A stretch of 64,000 nt of DNA from Paraburkholderia aromaticivorans. GTDB taxonomy: Bacteria; Pseudomonadota; Gammaproteobacteria; Burkholderiales; Burkholderiaceae. The first letter of the stretch is position 1. Every line of letters begins with the position of its first letter. Where the stretch lies: positions 3,038,001-3,102,000 of the forward strand of contig NZ_CP051516.1 in NCBI RefSeq assembly GCF_012689525.1. Reading direction: 5' to 3'. The notes below the pieces were generated by a model. That model saw only the letters and a program-made list of their open reading frames with translations. It made no database searches and was not told where the DNA came from. Both the position numbers and the translations under genes were made by a program. This document shows positions 54,393 through 63,456 of this stretch, one piece after another.

Positions 54393-54701
54393 TCAGTGAA
54401 GCTTCGGCGACGGGTCCGCCTGATCCTCATCGGGCGGCTCGCCGTCGCCGAACAACTCGCCGCACAGACTTTCGCCCAGATCGCTCAGGCGCGCTGTCCC
54501 CGTGCCTTCCTCGTTGAATGTCGTGTCGACCAGGCCGCCGTCGACGAGCGCCGTCAACTGCCGCCGCAAGCCGCTCATCGGCACACCCGCCTGTTTCGAC
54601 AGCTTGGCGAGCGACCACGCGCCGCCCGGCGTTTCCCGATGCGCGCGCCACAATTGCGTCAATATGGCCACCAGCACCGGATCGAGTTCGTCGTCTTCCA
54701 T
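54393..54701 (-). CDS. Small winged-helix (ArsR/MarR-like) DNA-binding protein
   Basis: The 102-residue acidic protein has a predicted helix-turn-helix: [34 protein letters not shown], followed by a wing-like segment [19 protein letters not shown]. It resembles short ArsR-like regulators without metal-binding cysteine pairs. It is encoded 32 bases downstream of the MocR-type gene on the same strand, so both may be one transcript, and converges with the hydrolase gene, whose end is only 13 bases away. Confidence 0.78.
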   Translation of the reverse strand: MEDDELDPVLVAILTQLWRAHRETPGGAWSLAKLSKQAGVPMSGLRRQLTALVDGGLVDTTFNEEGTGTARLSDLGESLCGELFGDGEPPDEDQADPSPKLH

Positions 54702-54733
54702 GGTGAGTGTCTCCTCGTTTTCTTATGCGTTCG

Positions 54734-56167
54734 TTACGCCATCTGCGTGACCAGTTCGCCGAGCGTCTTCAAAGCCGCTTCGGTCTGCGCCGTCCACGGA
54801 TAGCTGTAGTTGAGCCGGATGAAGTGGCGAAAATCATTGCGCGTCGAAAACATCATGCCCGGCCCGACCGTGATGCTGCGCGCCAGCGCCGCCTGGTAGA
54901 GCCGCATCGAATCGACGCGTTCGGGCAGTTCCACCCAGAGCACGTAGCCGCCCTGCGGCGTCGACATACGCGTGCCGACCGGAAAAAACCGCTGCACCAT
55001 CGCCATCATGATGCTGGCCTGCTGCCGATAAACCTTGCGCACGTGCCGCAGATGCCGATCGTAGCCGTCCTGCCGCAAATAATCGGCGACCGCGACTTGC
55101 GGCACCGACGGCGTGGTCAGCGTATTGAGAAACTTCAGCTTCTCGACCTGCGCGCGATAGCGTCCCGGCAGCGCCCAGCCGATCCGGTACGACGCGGTCA
55201 GACTCTTCGAAAACGACGCGCAGTGCAGCACCAGCCCTTTGGTGTCGAAGTTCTTCAAAGTCGATGGCCGCGTCTCACCGAAATACAGCTCCTGATAGAC
55301 GTCGTTCTCGATCACGGGAATCTCGTGCGCCGCGAGCAGTTCGGCCAGTTGCCGTTTGCGCGCATCGGGCATCTGGAAACCGAGTGGGTTCTGGAAGTTC
55401 GGCATCACCATGCAGGCCGCGATCTTCTGTTCGGCGATCACCTGAGCGAGCGCTTCGATATCGATGCCGTGGACCGGATGCGTCGCCACCTCGATCGCGC
55501 GCATGCCGAGGCGCTCGATGGCGTGCAGCATCGCATAATAGGTCGGCGATTCGACGGCCACGGTGTCGCCGGGTTTGGCGACCGCCTGCAGGCTCAGGTT
55601 GATTGCTTCGGTCGCGCCGAGCGTGATGACGATTTCGTCCGGATCGACCGGCACGCCGTTCTCGGCGTAGCGCCGGGCGATCTGCCGGATCAGTTCGGGG
55701 TTGCCGGGCGGCAGGTCGTCGATCAGGTTCCAGCTCGCGTGGCGTCGCGCGATCGCGTTCGCGTACTGGTTGATACGCCGCCATGGGAACAGCGACGGAT
55801 CCGGATAAGGCGAGCCGAACGGCACGGCGTCGTGCGCACGGATGCTGCGCAAAGTCGACAGCACGAGGCGGCTCACGTCCACCGCCGCGGCCACCGGCGG
55901 CGTTTGCGGCGTGAACGGGCGGCCGGGCCACGGCTCGTCGAGCGCCACGGCCCGCGCGGCGGCGTCGCGCACGAAATAGCCCGACTGCGGCCGGGTCTCG
56001 ACGATCCCCCGGCTTTCCAGCAACGCGTACGCGTGCAACACGGTCTTGATACTGACGCCATGCTGCTGGCTCGCCTGCCGCACCGACGGAATCCGCTCGC
56101 CCGCCGCGAACACGCCGCGGCGCACGGCTTCGGTCATTTCATCGGCGAGTTTCTCGTACAGTTTCAA
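54734..56167 (-). CDS. MocR-type PLP-dependent transcriptional regulator / aminotransferase
   Basis: The 477-residue protein combines an N-terminal GntR winged helix (about 1-75: FAAGERIPSVRQASQQHGVSIKTVLHAYALLESRGIV) with a fold-type I aminotransferase domain. The PLP lysine is in SFSKSLTASYRIGW, with NPLGFQMPDARKRQL and VIENDVYQELYF supplying the Asn and Asp-Tyr contacts. MocR regulators sense PLP-linked metabolites and often control a divergent neighbour; the divergent gene here encodes a molybdopterin oxidoreductase, 170 bases away. The starting MKLYEKLADEMTEAV is compact, with the winged helix immediately following. Confidence 0.9.
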   Translation of the reverse strand: MKLYEKLADEMTEAVRRGVFAAGERIPSVRQASQQHGVSIKTVLHAYALLESRGIVETRPQSGYFVRDAAARAVALDEPWPGRPFTPQTPPVAAAVDVSRLVLSTLRSIRAHDAVPFGSPYPDPSLFPWRRINQYANAIARRHASWNLIDDLPPGNPELIRQIARRYAENGVPVDPDEIVITLGATEAINLSLQAVAKPGDTVAVESPTYYAMLHAIERLGMRAIEVATHPVHGIDIEALAQVIAEQKIAACMVMPNFQNPLGFQMPDARKRQLAELLAAHEIPVIENDVYQELYFGETRPSTLKNFDTKGLVLHCASFSKSLTASYRIGWALPGRYRAQVEKLKFLNTLTTPSVPQVAVADYLRQDGYDRHLRHVRKVYRQQASIMMAMVQRFFPVGTRMSTPQGGYVLWVELPERVDSMRLYQAALARSITVGPGMMFSTRNDFRHFIRLNYSYPWTAQTEAALKTLGELVTQMA

Positions 56168-56337
56168 GGACTTGAGTCACACAGAAACGTGGGCTGAAGC
56201 GCCAGTCTATGACAAAAACCGGTCAACTGTATCCCTTCTCTTTCCAAATTTCTGTATGCTGCGCCGTTTTTGGAACACAGTAGGCTTGCACCTATCGGCT
56301 CAACAGCCTCCTTCAAGCCCGATCCGGCGGCAACATC
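56168..56337. promoter_or_regulatory. Divergent control region of MocR-type regulator and YdeP/FdhF gene
   Basis: A direct repeat CTGTAT occurs at 56227-56232 and 56252-56257, 25 bases apart; MocR proteins are known to bind direct repeats. The stretch is moderately AT-rich (56215-56280). No reliable -35/-10 pair was identified. Confidence 0.35.
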
Positions 56338-58653
56338 ATGAAGAAACCCGAAGCTCGCATCGAACCCTATACGCACCCCGCCGCTGGCTGGGGCGCGCTC
56401 AAATACGTCGCCATCAACCTCATCAAGGAAAAGGTGACGGGTGGCGACTACCGCATGCTGTTCAAGCAGAATCAGCCGAATGGGTTCGACTGCCCCGGCT
56501 GCGCGTGGCCGGATCGCGAGCACGCGTCCACCTTCGAGTTCTGCGAAAACGGCGTGAAGGCCGTGGCCGCCGAGGCGACCAGCAAGCGCGTGACGCCGGC
56601 GTTCTTCGAGAAACATACGATCGCCGAACTGATGACGCAATCGGACTTCGAACTCGAACAGCACGGCCGCCTGACCGACCCGCTCGTCTACGACGCCGTG
56701 CGCGACCGCTACGTGCCGATCGGCTGGGACGAAGCGTTCGATCTGATCGCCGATCACCTGAAGCGGCTCGACGATCCGGACCGCGCCGCCTTCTATACCT
56801 CCGGCCGCGCGAGCAACGAAGCTGCGTTCCTGTATCAGTTGTTCGTGCGCATGTACGGCACCAACAACTTCCCCGACTGCTCGAACATGTGCCACGAGGC
56901 GACCAGCCGCGGCTTGCCGCATACGGTCGGCATCGGCAAAGGCACGGTCACGCTCGACGACTTCGAACACGCCGACACGCTCTTGATCTTCGGCCAGAAT
57001 CCGGCCACCAACCATCCGCGGATGCTCGGCGAACTGCGCGAGTGCGCCAAACGCGGCGCGACCATCGTGTCGATCAATCCGCTGAAGGAGCGCGGCCTCG
57101 AGCGCTTTGCGAGCCCGCAGCATCCGGTGGAAATGCTGACGATGGGCAGCACGAAGATCAGCTCCGTGTTCATCCGCCCGAAGGTCGGCGGCGATTTCGC
57201 GCTGATCAAGGGCGTCGCCAAGCGCGTGATCGAACTCGATGACGAAGCGTTGGCGTCGGGCTTGGAACGCGTTTTGGATGTCGCGTTCATCGCCGAACAT
57301 ACCGTCGGCTTCGACGCCTTCGCCGATGACTTGCGCGCCGAGAACTGGGACACGATCGTCGCTGAAGCCGGCGTGCCGTTCGAAGACGTGCTGCAACTCG
57401 CCGACATCTACGTGAAGGGGCGCGCGGTGATCTCGACGTGGGGCATGGGCCTCACGCAGCACAAGAATTCGGTGCCGACGGTGCAGATCCTGTCGAACCT
57501 GATGATGATGCGCGGCAATATCGGCCGGCGCGGCGCGGGCCTGTGCCCGGTGCGCGGACACTCGAACGTGCAAGGCGACCGCACGGTCGGCATTGAAGAG
57601 CAGCCGACTGAGGCGTTTCTCGACCGGCTCGGCGAGGTCTACGCTTTCGAGCCGCCGCGCGAACATGGACTCGACGTCGTCAATACGATTCAGGCGATGC
57701 TCGACGGCAAGGTGAAGGTGTTCATCGGGCTCGGCGGCAATTTCTCGATTGCGACGCCCGACACGCCGCGCACATGGGAAGCGATGCGTTCGTGCGATCT
57801 CACCGTGCACATCACGACCAAGCTGAACCGCAGCCACCTCGTGCATGGACGCGATGCGCTGATTCTGCCGACGCTCGGCCGCACCGAAATCGATATGCAG
57901 AACGGCGTGGCGCAAGGCGTGACCGTCGAGGATTCGATGAGCATGGTCCACATCTCGTACGGCATGAACAAACCGGCCTCGGAAAATCTGCTGTCGGAGA
58001 TTGCGATCGTGGCGCGCATGGCGCATGCGACGCTCGGCAGCGCAAAAGTGGATTGGCTCGCGCAGGCCGCGGACTATTCGCTGATCCGCGACGGCATCGC
58101 GCAAGTGATCGAAGGATTCACCGACTACAACGAGCGGCTGAAGAATCCGGGCGGCTTCCACCTCGGCGTGGCGTCGCGCGAACGGATCTGGAAAACGCCG
58201 AGCGGCAAGGCGCAGTTCCTGGTGCACGCAATCGATATGGCCACGCCGATCCATCAGGCGCGCAAGCAGCATGGCGAGCGGCTGATGACGCTGATGACGA
58301 CGCGCTCGCACGATCAGTACAACACGACGATCTATGGTCTGGATGACCGTTATCGTGGCGTGTACGGGCAGCGTCGCGTGTTGTTTGCCAACAAGGACGA
58401 TCTCGCGATGCTCGGTTTCGTGGCGGGACAGCGCGTGGATATCACGAGCGTGTGGGCCGACGGCATCGAGCGTCACGCGGATGGTTTTCTGCTCGTGGAA
58501 TACGACATTCCGCGCGGCTGCCTCGGCGCTTATTATCCGGAGACGAATCCGCTCGTGCCGCTGTCGTCGGTCGCCGATGGCGCGGGAACGCCGACGTCGA
58601 AGTCGATTCCGGTTTTGTTGAAGGCTTCTGAAGTTGAGGCGATTGCGGCTTGA
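56338..58653 (+). CDS. YdeP/FdhF-type molybdopterin oxidoreductase
   Basis: The 771-residue protein matches the YdeP subgroup of the formate dehydrogenase H/DMSO reductase superfamily: GWGALKYVAINLIKEKVTGGDY, the FDCPGCAWPD motif (Cys52, Cys55) near the N-terminus, PDCSNMCHEATSRGL in the region of the molybdenum ligand, MRGNIGRRGAGLCPVRGHSNVQGDRTVG and the C-terminal MTTRSHDQYNTTIYGLDDRYRG binding the guanylate part of the cofactor. It keeps fewer N-terminal cysteines than true formate dehydrogenases, so a full 4Fe-4S cluster may be lacking. E. coli YdeP aids acid resistance; the substrate is unknown. No fdhD or electron-transfer partner is adjacent. Length is normal for the subgroup. Confidence 0.92.
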   Translation: MKKPEARIEPYTHPAAGWGALKYVAINLIKEKVTGGDYRMLFKQNQPNGFDCPGCAWPDREHASTFEFCENGVKAVAAEATSKRVTPAFFEKHTIAELMTQSDFELEQHGRLTDPLVYDAVRDRYVPIGWDEAFDLIADHLKRLDDPDRAAFYTSGRASNEAAFLYQLFVRMYGTNNFPDCSNMCHEATSRGLPHTVGIGKGTVTLDDFEHADTLLIFGQNPATNHPRMLGELRECAKRGATIVSINPLKERGLERFASPQHPVEMLTMGSTKISSVFIRPKVGGDFALIKGVAKRVIELDDEALASGLERVLDVAFIAEHTVGFDAFADDLRAENWDTIVAEAGVPFEDVLQLADIYVKGRAVISTWGMGLTQHKNSVPTVQILSNLMMMRGNIGRRGAGLCPVRGHSNVQGDRTVGIEEQPTEAFLDRLGEVYAFEPPREHGLDVVNTIQAMLDGKVKVFIGLGGNFSIATPDTPRTWEAMRSCDLTVHITTKLNRSHLVHGRDALILPTLGRTEIDMQNGVAQGVTVEDSMSMVHISYGMNKPASENLLSEIAIVARMAHATLGSAKVDWLAQAADYSLIRDGIAQVIEGFTDYNERLKNPGGFHLGVASRERIWKTPSGKAQFLVHAIDMATPIHQARKQHGERLMTLMTTRSHDQYNTTIYGLDDRYRGVYGQRRVLFANKDDLAMLGFVAGQRVDITSVWADGIERHADGFLLVEYDIPRGCLGAYYPETNPLVPLSSVADGAGTPTSKSIPVLLKASEVEAIAA

Positions 58654-58656
58654 TCG

Positions 58657-59160
58657 TTAGAAAGGCTTCTTTGCCAACTCGCGCTGCGTCAGGTAGAGAC
58701 GCAGATCGAACTCGATCTGGTGGTAACCCGGTTGCATGAACTCGCAGAGGCGGTAAAAGGCCTTGTTGTGATCGCTCTCTTTCAGATGAGCGAGTTCGTG
58801 CACCACGATCATTTTCAGAAATTCCGGCGCCGCCGCTTTGAACAGCGACGCGATGCGGATTTCTTTCTTCGCCTTCAGCTTGCCGCCTTGCACGCGGGAA
58901 ATGCTCGTGTGCAGACCTAGTGCGTGACGCACGACGTCGAGTTTGCTGTCGTAGGTGACCTTGTCGATCTGGTCCGCGCTGCGCAGGTGTTCGCGTTTCA
59001 GGTCGGCGCAGAAGGCGTACAGCGCCCGGTCTGTTTGTACGTCGTGCGTGTTCGGATAGCGCGCGGCGAGGTACTGGCCGAGTTGCTCTTCGGCGATCAG
59101 CTTTTTGACTTTCTCTTGAAGCGTGGGCGAGTAGCCGGTCAGGTATTTCAGATGGGACAT
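58657..59160 (-). CDS. YgjP-like zinc metallopeptidase-fold protein
   Basis: The 167-residue protein has the zinc motif VVHELAHLKESDHNKAFYRLC (HExxH plus downstream His), which defines the YgjP/WLM-DUF45 family. E. coli YgjP has been described as a UTP pyrophosphatase in addition to its peptidase-like fold, so neither activity can be assumed here. The N-terminal part (MSHLKYLTGYSPTLQEKVKK) differs from E. coli YgjP. ATG 59160 is preferred over an earlier in-frame start. It lies 19 bases from the hypothetical gene upstream on the same strand and only 3 bases from the convergent YdeP gene end, so no room exists for a terminator. Confidence 0.83.
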   Translation of the reverse strand: MSHLKYLTGYSPTLQEKVKKLIAEEQLGQYLAARYPNTHDVQTDRALYAFCADLKREHLRSADQIDKVTYDSKLDVVRHALGLHTSISRVQGGKLKAKKEIRIASLFKAAAPEFLKMIVVHELAHLKESDHNKAFYRLCEFMQPGYHQIEFDLRLYLTQRELAKKPF

Positions 59161-59179
59161 GGTTCTGGTCGGCACTCGC

Positions 59180-59812
59180 TCAAACGCCGCGGCGATTGTC
59201 TTCGCAATCTTCCCAATAGCGAAGCGGATCCCGATGATCGGGGTATTCCTTGTCCAGCCAGTCGGACAGAATCTTCCACTGCGGATGGTTCGGGCCACTC
59301 CGCGTGTCCCAGAACGAATCCTTCAGAACGCTGTTGTTACGGCCGCGATCCCGCACGACGATCCGGCAATGGTCGTTCGATTCATGGAATTCCGCCTTCA
59401 GGTAATAGCGCGGAAGAATCTGCAGTGCGGCGCCCTCCACGATGCGGCCCTGCGCACGAACGACGCCCGCGGATTCGATTCGCAAAACACCATCCACCGA
59501 TTTGCTCCCGCGCCATCCAACCGGCAGCCTGACGACGCATTCGTCTTTGCCCACCTTGATCCAGTCCATGCGCCAGATGCGGGCGAGCGCATCGCGCATG
59601 GCCGCCGCGTCTGCATAGCCGGGCGGTAGTTCAAATTGAGCCGGCAGCACGACGAGTTCGTCCCCGGTCGGCGTAACGCTGGCGGGATTGTCGAAAGGGT
59701 CCTTGCCGAAGGGATTCGAGGGCCGGCTGGCCGTGGTGTTGCTGGTGGTCGGCAAATCCCCGAAGAGGCTTTCGGCGGCACGGCGTGCGCGCTTTGATTT
59801 TTCGTTGGCCAC
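59180..59812 (-). CDS. Hypothetical protein upstream of the YgjP-like gene
   Basis: I do not recognise this protein. The 210-residue product begins (V/M)ANEKSKRARRAAESLFGDLP, with a basic start and a disordered Ser/Thr/Asn-rich segment to about residue 45. The rest appears globular (FELPPGYADAAAMRDALARI, then RIVVRDRGRNNSVLKDSFWD, ending KEYPDHRDPLRYWED). GTG 59812 is chosen because GGAG lies 8 bases upstream; an in-frame ATG at 59854 lacks one. It is probably co-transcribed with the YgjP-like gene. No membrane segment or signal is present. The gap 59813-60001 contains nothing recognisable. Confidence 0.68.
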   Translation of the reverse strand: MANEKSKRARRAAESLFGDLPTTSNTTASRPSNPFGKDPFDNPASVTPTGDELVVLPAQFELPPGYADAAAMRDALARIWRMDWIKVGKDECVVRLPVGWRGSKSVDGVLRIESAGVVRAQGRIVEGAALQILPRYYLKAEFHESNDHCRIVVRDRGRNNSVLKDSFWDTRSGPNHPQWKILSDWLDKEYPDHRDPLRYWEDCEDNRRGV

Positions 59813-60001
59813 TAATTTTCTCCGTTGGGGTTGGGTTGGCCTGGTAGGAAGCACTCGCTATGCAAACCGCCATGCAGATTGCATTAACCGAGTCGATGGC
59901 TTGAACCCAAGACGCCGAATCGGCGCCTTGAGGTATGCCATGCATGAACCCCTATTGTAGTTTTCTGGCGGATGATCGTCGACGGCCCTAAAGGTAGGCG
60001 G

Positions 60002-60310
60002 TCAAACGTGCGGCAGGTCGTCGATGCATTTTTCGACATGGTCGCCGGGGACATCCGTGTTAATCCCATCGTGGCCGTCGGTGTGAGAGACAGAGACGAT
60101 TTTGGGCCCCAGAAACCGCGTGCCGCCGAGCGTAAAAAGGGACCAAACAGCATCACCCCGACGGATCGCGGCGACGACTTCGGGCACCTCGACAATCGAC
60201 GTGGGGGACAACCAGTCACGCGTCGACGGGTCGACGGGAGCCCATCGCACGTGGGTGATTCTGTCGCTCGTCGGGTTGATGCGAACGGCGTCTATGGCAA
60301 AAGTAGTCAC
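60002..60310 (-). CDS. Hypothetical protein, about 102 residues
   Basis: No confident family is recognised; the layout (VRINPTSDRITHVRWAPVD at the start, PEVVAAIRRGDAVWSLF in the middle, GPKIVSVSHTDGHDGINTD near the end) is reminiscent of small DUF3892-type proteins, whose function is unknown. GTG 60310 has GGAGGT immediately upstream, better than ATG 60322, which would add four residues. Reading direction is the same as the alanine-racemase-like operon, whose stop is about 95 bases upstream. Confidence 0.65.
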   Translation of the reverse strand: MTTFAIDAVRINPTSDRITHVRWAPVDPSTRDWLSPTSIVEVPEVVAAIRRGDAVWSLFTLGGTRFLGPKIVSVSHTDGHDGINTDVPGDHVEKCIDDLPHV

Positions 60311-60405
60311 ATCGACCTCCATCGTCCTGATAAATGGATTCCAGCATTATGCGCCGCTTCATCTGCCGGGGATCAGGTTGACGTGTCCGTGCTATCTCTC
60401 GAGCG

Positions 60406-61584
60406 TCATCGACGCTCTTTGCCAGTGTGGCCGGTCGCGTCGGCATCGACGTGCGGCAAGCTCCTCGCTAGCCGCGGGACCAACTCCATGACTGGCAGCC
60501 GCAGCGTTTGCGCCATCTCGTCGATCGCTATCGACTGATCGCCGTCCCGACCCAGCAACGTGACGACACTGCCGGTCTGCGCCTGCGCAATCTCCGTGAT
60601 ATCGATCACGGTATGCTGGAAAGAGCGGCGCCCAAGAATGCGCGCCGTCTGTCCGTGCACCAGCACGCGGCCCAGCGGCGGCACATGATTCAGCCCGTCC
60701 CAGAAGCCGATCGGCACCACGCCGATGCGCACACCGCGTTCGAGCCGGATCGGCTCCGCATAGCCAATCCCGAGCATGGATCCAGCCGGATGCTCCTGCA
60801 CGTGAATGATGCGCCCGCGAACAGCCCGCAACATCGGCCGCAGCGGCGCGCGGGCCATCCAGTCCGCGTCGAGCGCACCGTATAGAAGCCGCCCGGGGTC
60901 GACCGCCTGATACGCGAGATGCGGATGCGCGAGCATGACGCGCGAGCTCGCCAGCATGGTCGTCACGTTATCGAATCCCGCCGCGCGCGCGTCGGCCAGC
61001 GCCGCATCGAACACGCCGGCCTGCTGGCGCGTCACGTCCTCGCTCTCTGGCGAACTCAGATGCGTGTACACGCCTTTGAGCCGCACGGTCGACTGATCAC
61101 GCAGTGCCTCGAACGCGGCTTGCCATTGCGACGGCAGAAAGCCGAAGCGGCCAAAACCCGGATCGATCTCGAGGAACGCATCGACGGCCACGCCGGCATC
61201 GATGAACGCACGCAGGCTTTCGTGACTCTGGATCGTCACCGTCAGTCCCAACGCGGCGACCTGCGCCGCATCCTCCGGCAAGGTCGCGGCAAACAGCAGA
61301 ATCTCGCGATCGATGCCGGCGTTGCGAATCGCGACACCCTCTTCCGGACTGCCGACGCAAAAGCCATCGACACCCGCTTGCACCGCCAGGCGCGCTACGT
61401 TCGCGGCACCGAAGCCGAATCCGTCGCCCTTGCAAACGAAGTAGATTTTCGTGGCTCGTCCCACCTGTTCACGCGCGACCGCGAGATTCGCCGCGATGGC
61501 GCCATAGTCGAGCTCGGCCCAGCTGGGACGCAGCAAGCGCACACGTTGCGTGTCGAGAACTGACTCGATGATTGAAGCGGACAT
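60406..61584 (-). CDS. Alanine-racemase-like fold-type III PLP enzyme with altered active site
   Basis: The 392-residue protein has the alanine racemase fold: PLP lysine Lys52 in FVCKGDGFGFGA (canonical VVKANAYGHG) and family landmarks SWAELDYGAIAANL, CVGSPEEGVAIRNAG, VYTHLSSPE and the C-terminal beta domain. Two defining residues differ. The Arg that contacts the PLP ring nitrogen (VRPGxxLYG) is Asp229 here (VDPGRLLYG). The second catalytic base, Tyr in IGY-ADG, is Phe294 (PIGFWDGL). The conserved MD after GR is also lost (GRRSFQHT). A normal two-base alanine racemase is therefore doubtful. The gene starts 21 bases after hyuB stops and is the third gene of the hydantoinase operon, so its substrate is probably linked to that pathway. 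Confidence 0.88.
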   Translation of the reverse strand: MSASIIESVLDTQRVRLLRPSWAELDYGAIAANLAVAREQVGRATKIYFVCKGDGFGFGAANVARLAVQAGVDGFCVGSPEEGVAIRNAGIDREILLFAATLPEDAAQVAALGLTVTIQSHESLRAFIDAGVAVDAFLEIDPGFGRFGFLPSQWQAAFEALRDQSTVRLKGVYTHLSSPESEDVTRQQAGVFDAALADARAAGFDNVTTMLASSRVMLAHPHLAYQAVDPGRLLYGALDADWMARAPLRPMLRAVRGRIIHVQEHPAGSMLGIGYAEPIRLERGVRIGVVPIGFWDGLNHVPPLGRVLVHGQTARILGRRSFQHTVIDITEIAQAQTGSVVTLLGRDGDQSIAIDEMAQTLRLPVMELVPRLARSLPHVDADATGHTGKERR

Positions 61585-61605
61585 AGAAAAAGCGCTCCAT
61601 TGTGG

Positions 61606-63456
61606 TCAGAGTTTGCCGATAGCCGCAGCATCGGCACCGGTCGATTGCAGGAACAGCGCCTCCTGCTTCGCGACGCGCTCCTGCCCGGAAAGGGTCTGGA
61701 GGCGCCCACGCATCTCGGCGGTGCGCTGCGCGTCGATGTCGCTCCTGGCGCCTTCGAGCACGACGCCGTACACCTCACGCGCCATCTGCTCCGTGATGCG
61801 GTCGTCCAGCACGTCCTCGCGCACGGCTTCCGGCGAGCGCGTCAACGGATCGCCATGACCTGCGCCACCCGCCGCGATATGGCAGAAGCGGTCGCCCTTG
61901 AGAAGCGCGGTCACGGTGCTCGGCATGGTCGGCAGCAATGTGCTTCGACCGTCGCGGGTCAGCAGATTGAGCGACGGCGATCCGCTCAGCCCGCCATGCG
62001 AGCCCGACGGCCGATGCGCGCGCCGGTCCGAGCGCAGTCCGAGTAACGCGTGGTCGCTGCGCAATTCATAAGCGCGCCGCATTGCCAGGCCACCGCGATG
62101 CCGGCCTGCGCCGCCCGAGTCGGTGACGAAGCCGTACTCGGTGATCTTGAGCGGCAGACGTGCCTCGATCAGCTCGACCGGCTGGTTCGACAGATTGCCG
62201 AGCGGATTCGCAATGCCTTCGCAGCCGTCATTGCGACCGCCGCCCCAACTGCCGAGCACGCCGTCGGTAATCAGCCAGTTGCCGCCACGCGCGCCGCCCT
62301 CGCCATCCGGGCTGCGCCCGGAAATCGACACGACCGACGGACCGCCTTCGCCCAGCGCCGGAATCGTGTCCGGCACGATCTGCGCGAACGCGCCTTGCAA
62401 TACGTCGAACATTCGGTAAGCGATAATCCCGCGCGCCGCGCAGGCCGCCGGCTCCACCGGATTCACAATCGAGCCGCTTTCCGCGTAGACCTGCACGGGT
62501 CGCGAAAAGCCTTCGCAGTTCGGCACATCGACGCCAATCGCGCAGCGCACCGCCGCATACGCGACCGATTGCGTGGTCGCGAACGGACCGTTGATCGCGC
62601 CCTGCACCTGCGCATCGGTGCCGGTCCAGTCGATGCGGACCATGTCGTCCGCCACCGTCACCTTGACGCGAAACGCGATCGGCACGGGCGTATCACCCAG
62701 GCCGTCGATGAAATCCTCGTAACGGTATTCACCATTCGGCATCGTGCTGATGGCCCGGCGCGTCAGGCGCTCCGCGTAATCGTGCAGCGCTTCGACCAGC
62801 CGTCCGAAACCGTCCGCGCCGTACTTGTCGAGCAACTGCACGAGCCCCCGCTCACCGGCCTTGCACGAGGCCACCTGCGCGCGCAGATCGCCGCGCAACT
62901 GGCCCGGCATGCGCGAGTTCGTTTCCAGCAGCGTGACGAGCGCGTCGTTGATAGCGCCTGCATCGCACAGCTTCATCAACGGAATCCGCAAACCTTCCTG
63001 ATAGATTTCCGTCGCGCCGATCGCCATGCTGCCCGGCGCCATGCCGCCGATATCGGCGTGGTGGACGATGGTCGCAACATAGCCTTCGATACGCGACTCA
63101 TAAAACACCGGCTGAATCAGATACACGTCCGGCAAATGCATGCCGCCCGACGTGTAAGGGTCGTTCATGATGTAGATGTCGCCGGGCTTGCCGGCCGTGC
63201 CGAAACGGCGCACCACGTTGTCCATCGCGGCCGGAAACGCGCCGAGGTGAATCGGCAAGGTCAGGCCCTGGGCGATCACGCGGCCGGCGCGGTCGAACAC
63301 CGCGGTGGAGAAGTCCATTGAATCGCGCACGATCGGCGAATACGCCGTGCGCAGCACGACGAGCGCCATTTCGTCGGCAATCGAGCCGAGCGCGTTCTTG
63401 ACGATTTCGAGCGTGATGGCGTCGGTGCCCGCCGAAGCGGCCTGCTGGGTAGTCAT
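61606..63456 (-). CDS. hyuB: Hydantoinase B / oxoprolinase family protein (beta subunit)
   Basis: HyuB is the second subunit of ATP-dependent hydantoinase/5-oxoprolinase-type enzymes, which open cyclic amides or imides in the cytoplasm. The 616-residue protein begins DAITLEIVKNALGSIADEMALVVLRTAYSP and contains the hallmark GDIYIMNDPYTSGGMHLPDV, VHHADIGGMAPGSM, and LTRSPEAVREDVLDDRIT near the end. ATG 63456 overlaps the stop of the upstream A subunit by four bases. The racemase-like gene follows 21 bases later. Acetone carboxylase and other related complexes share this fold, so the substrate is uncertain. Confidence 0.92.
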   Translation of the reverse strand: MTTQQAASAGTDAITLEIVKNALGSIADEMALVVLRTAYSPIVRDSMDFSTAVFDRAGRVIAQGLTLPIHLGAFPAAMDNVVRRFGTAGKPGDIYIMNDPYTSGGMHLPDVYLIQPVFYESRIEGYVATIVHHADIGGMAPGSMAIGATEIYQEGLRIPLMKLCDAGAINDALVTLLETNSRMPGQLRGDLRAQVASCKAGERGLVQLLDKYGADGFGRLVEALHDYAERLTRRAISTMPNGEYRYEDFIDGLGDTPVPIAFRVKVTVADDMVRIDWTGTDAQVQGAINGPFATTQSVAYAAVRCAIGVDVPNCEGFSRPVQVYAESGSIVNPVEPAACAARGIIAYRMFDVLQGAFAQIVPDTIPALGEGGPSVVSISGRSPDGEGGARGGNWLITDGVLGSWGGGRNDGCEGIANPLGNLSNQPVELIEARLPLKITEYGFVTDSGGAGRHRGGLAMRRAYELRSDHALLGLRSDRRAHRPSGSHGGLSGSPSLNLLTRDGRSTLLPTMPSTVTALLKGDRFCHIAAGGAGHGDPLTRSPEAVREDVLDDRITEQMAREVYGVVLEGARSDIDAQRTAEMRGRLQTLSGQERVAKQEALFLQSTGADAAAIGKL

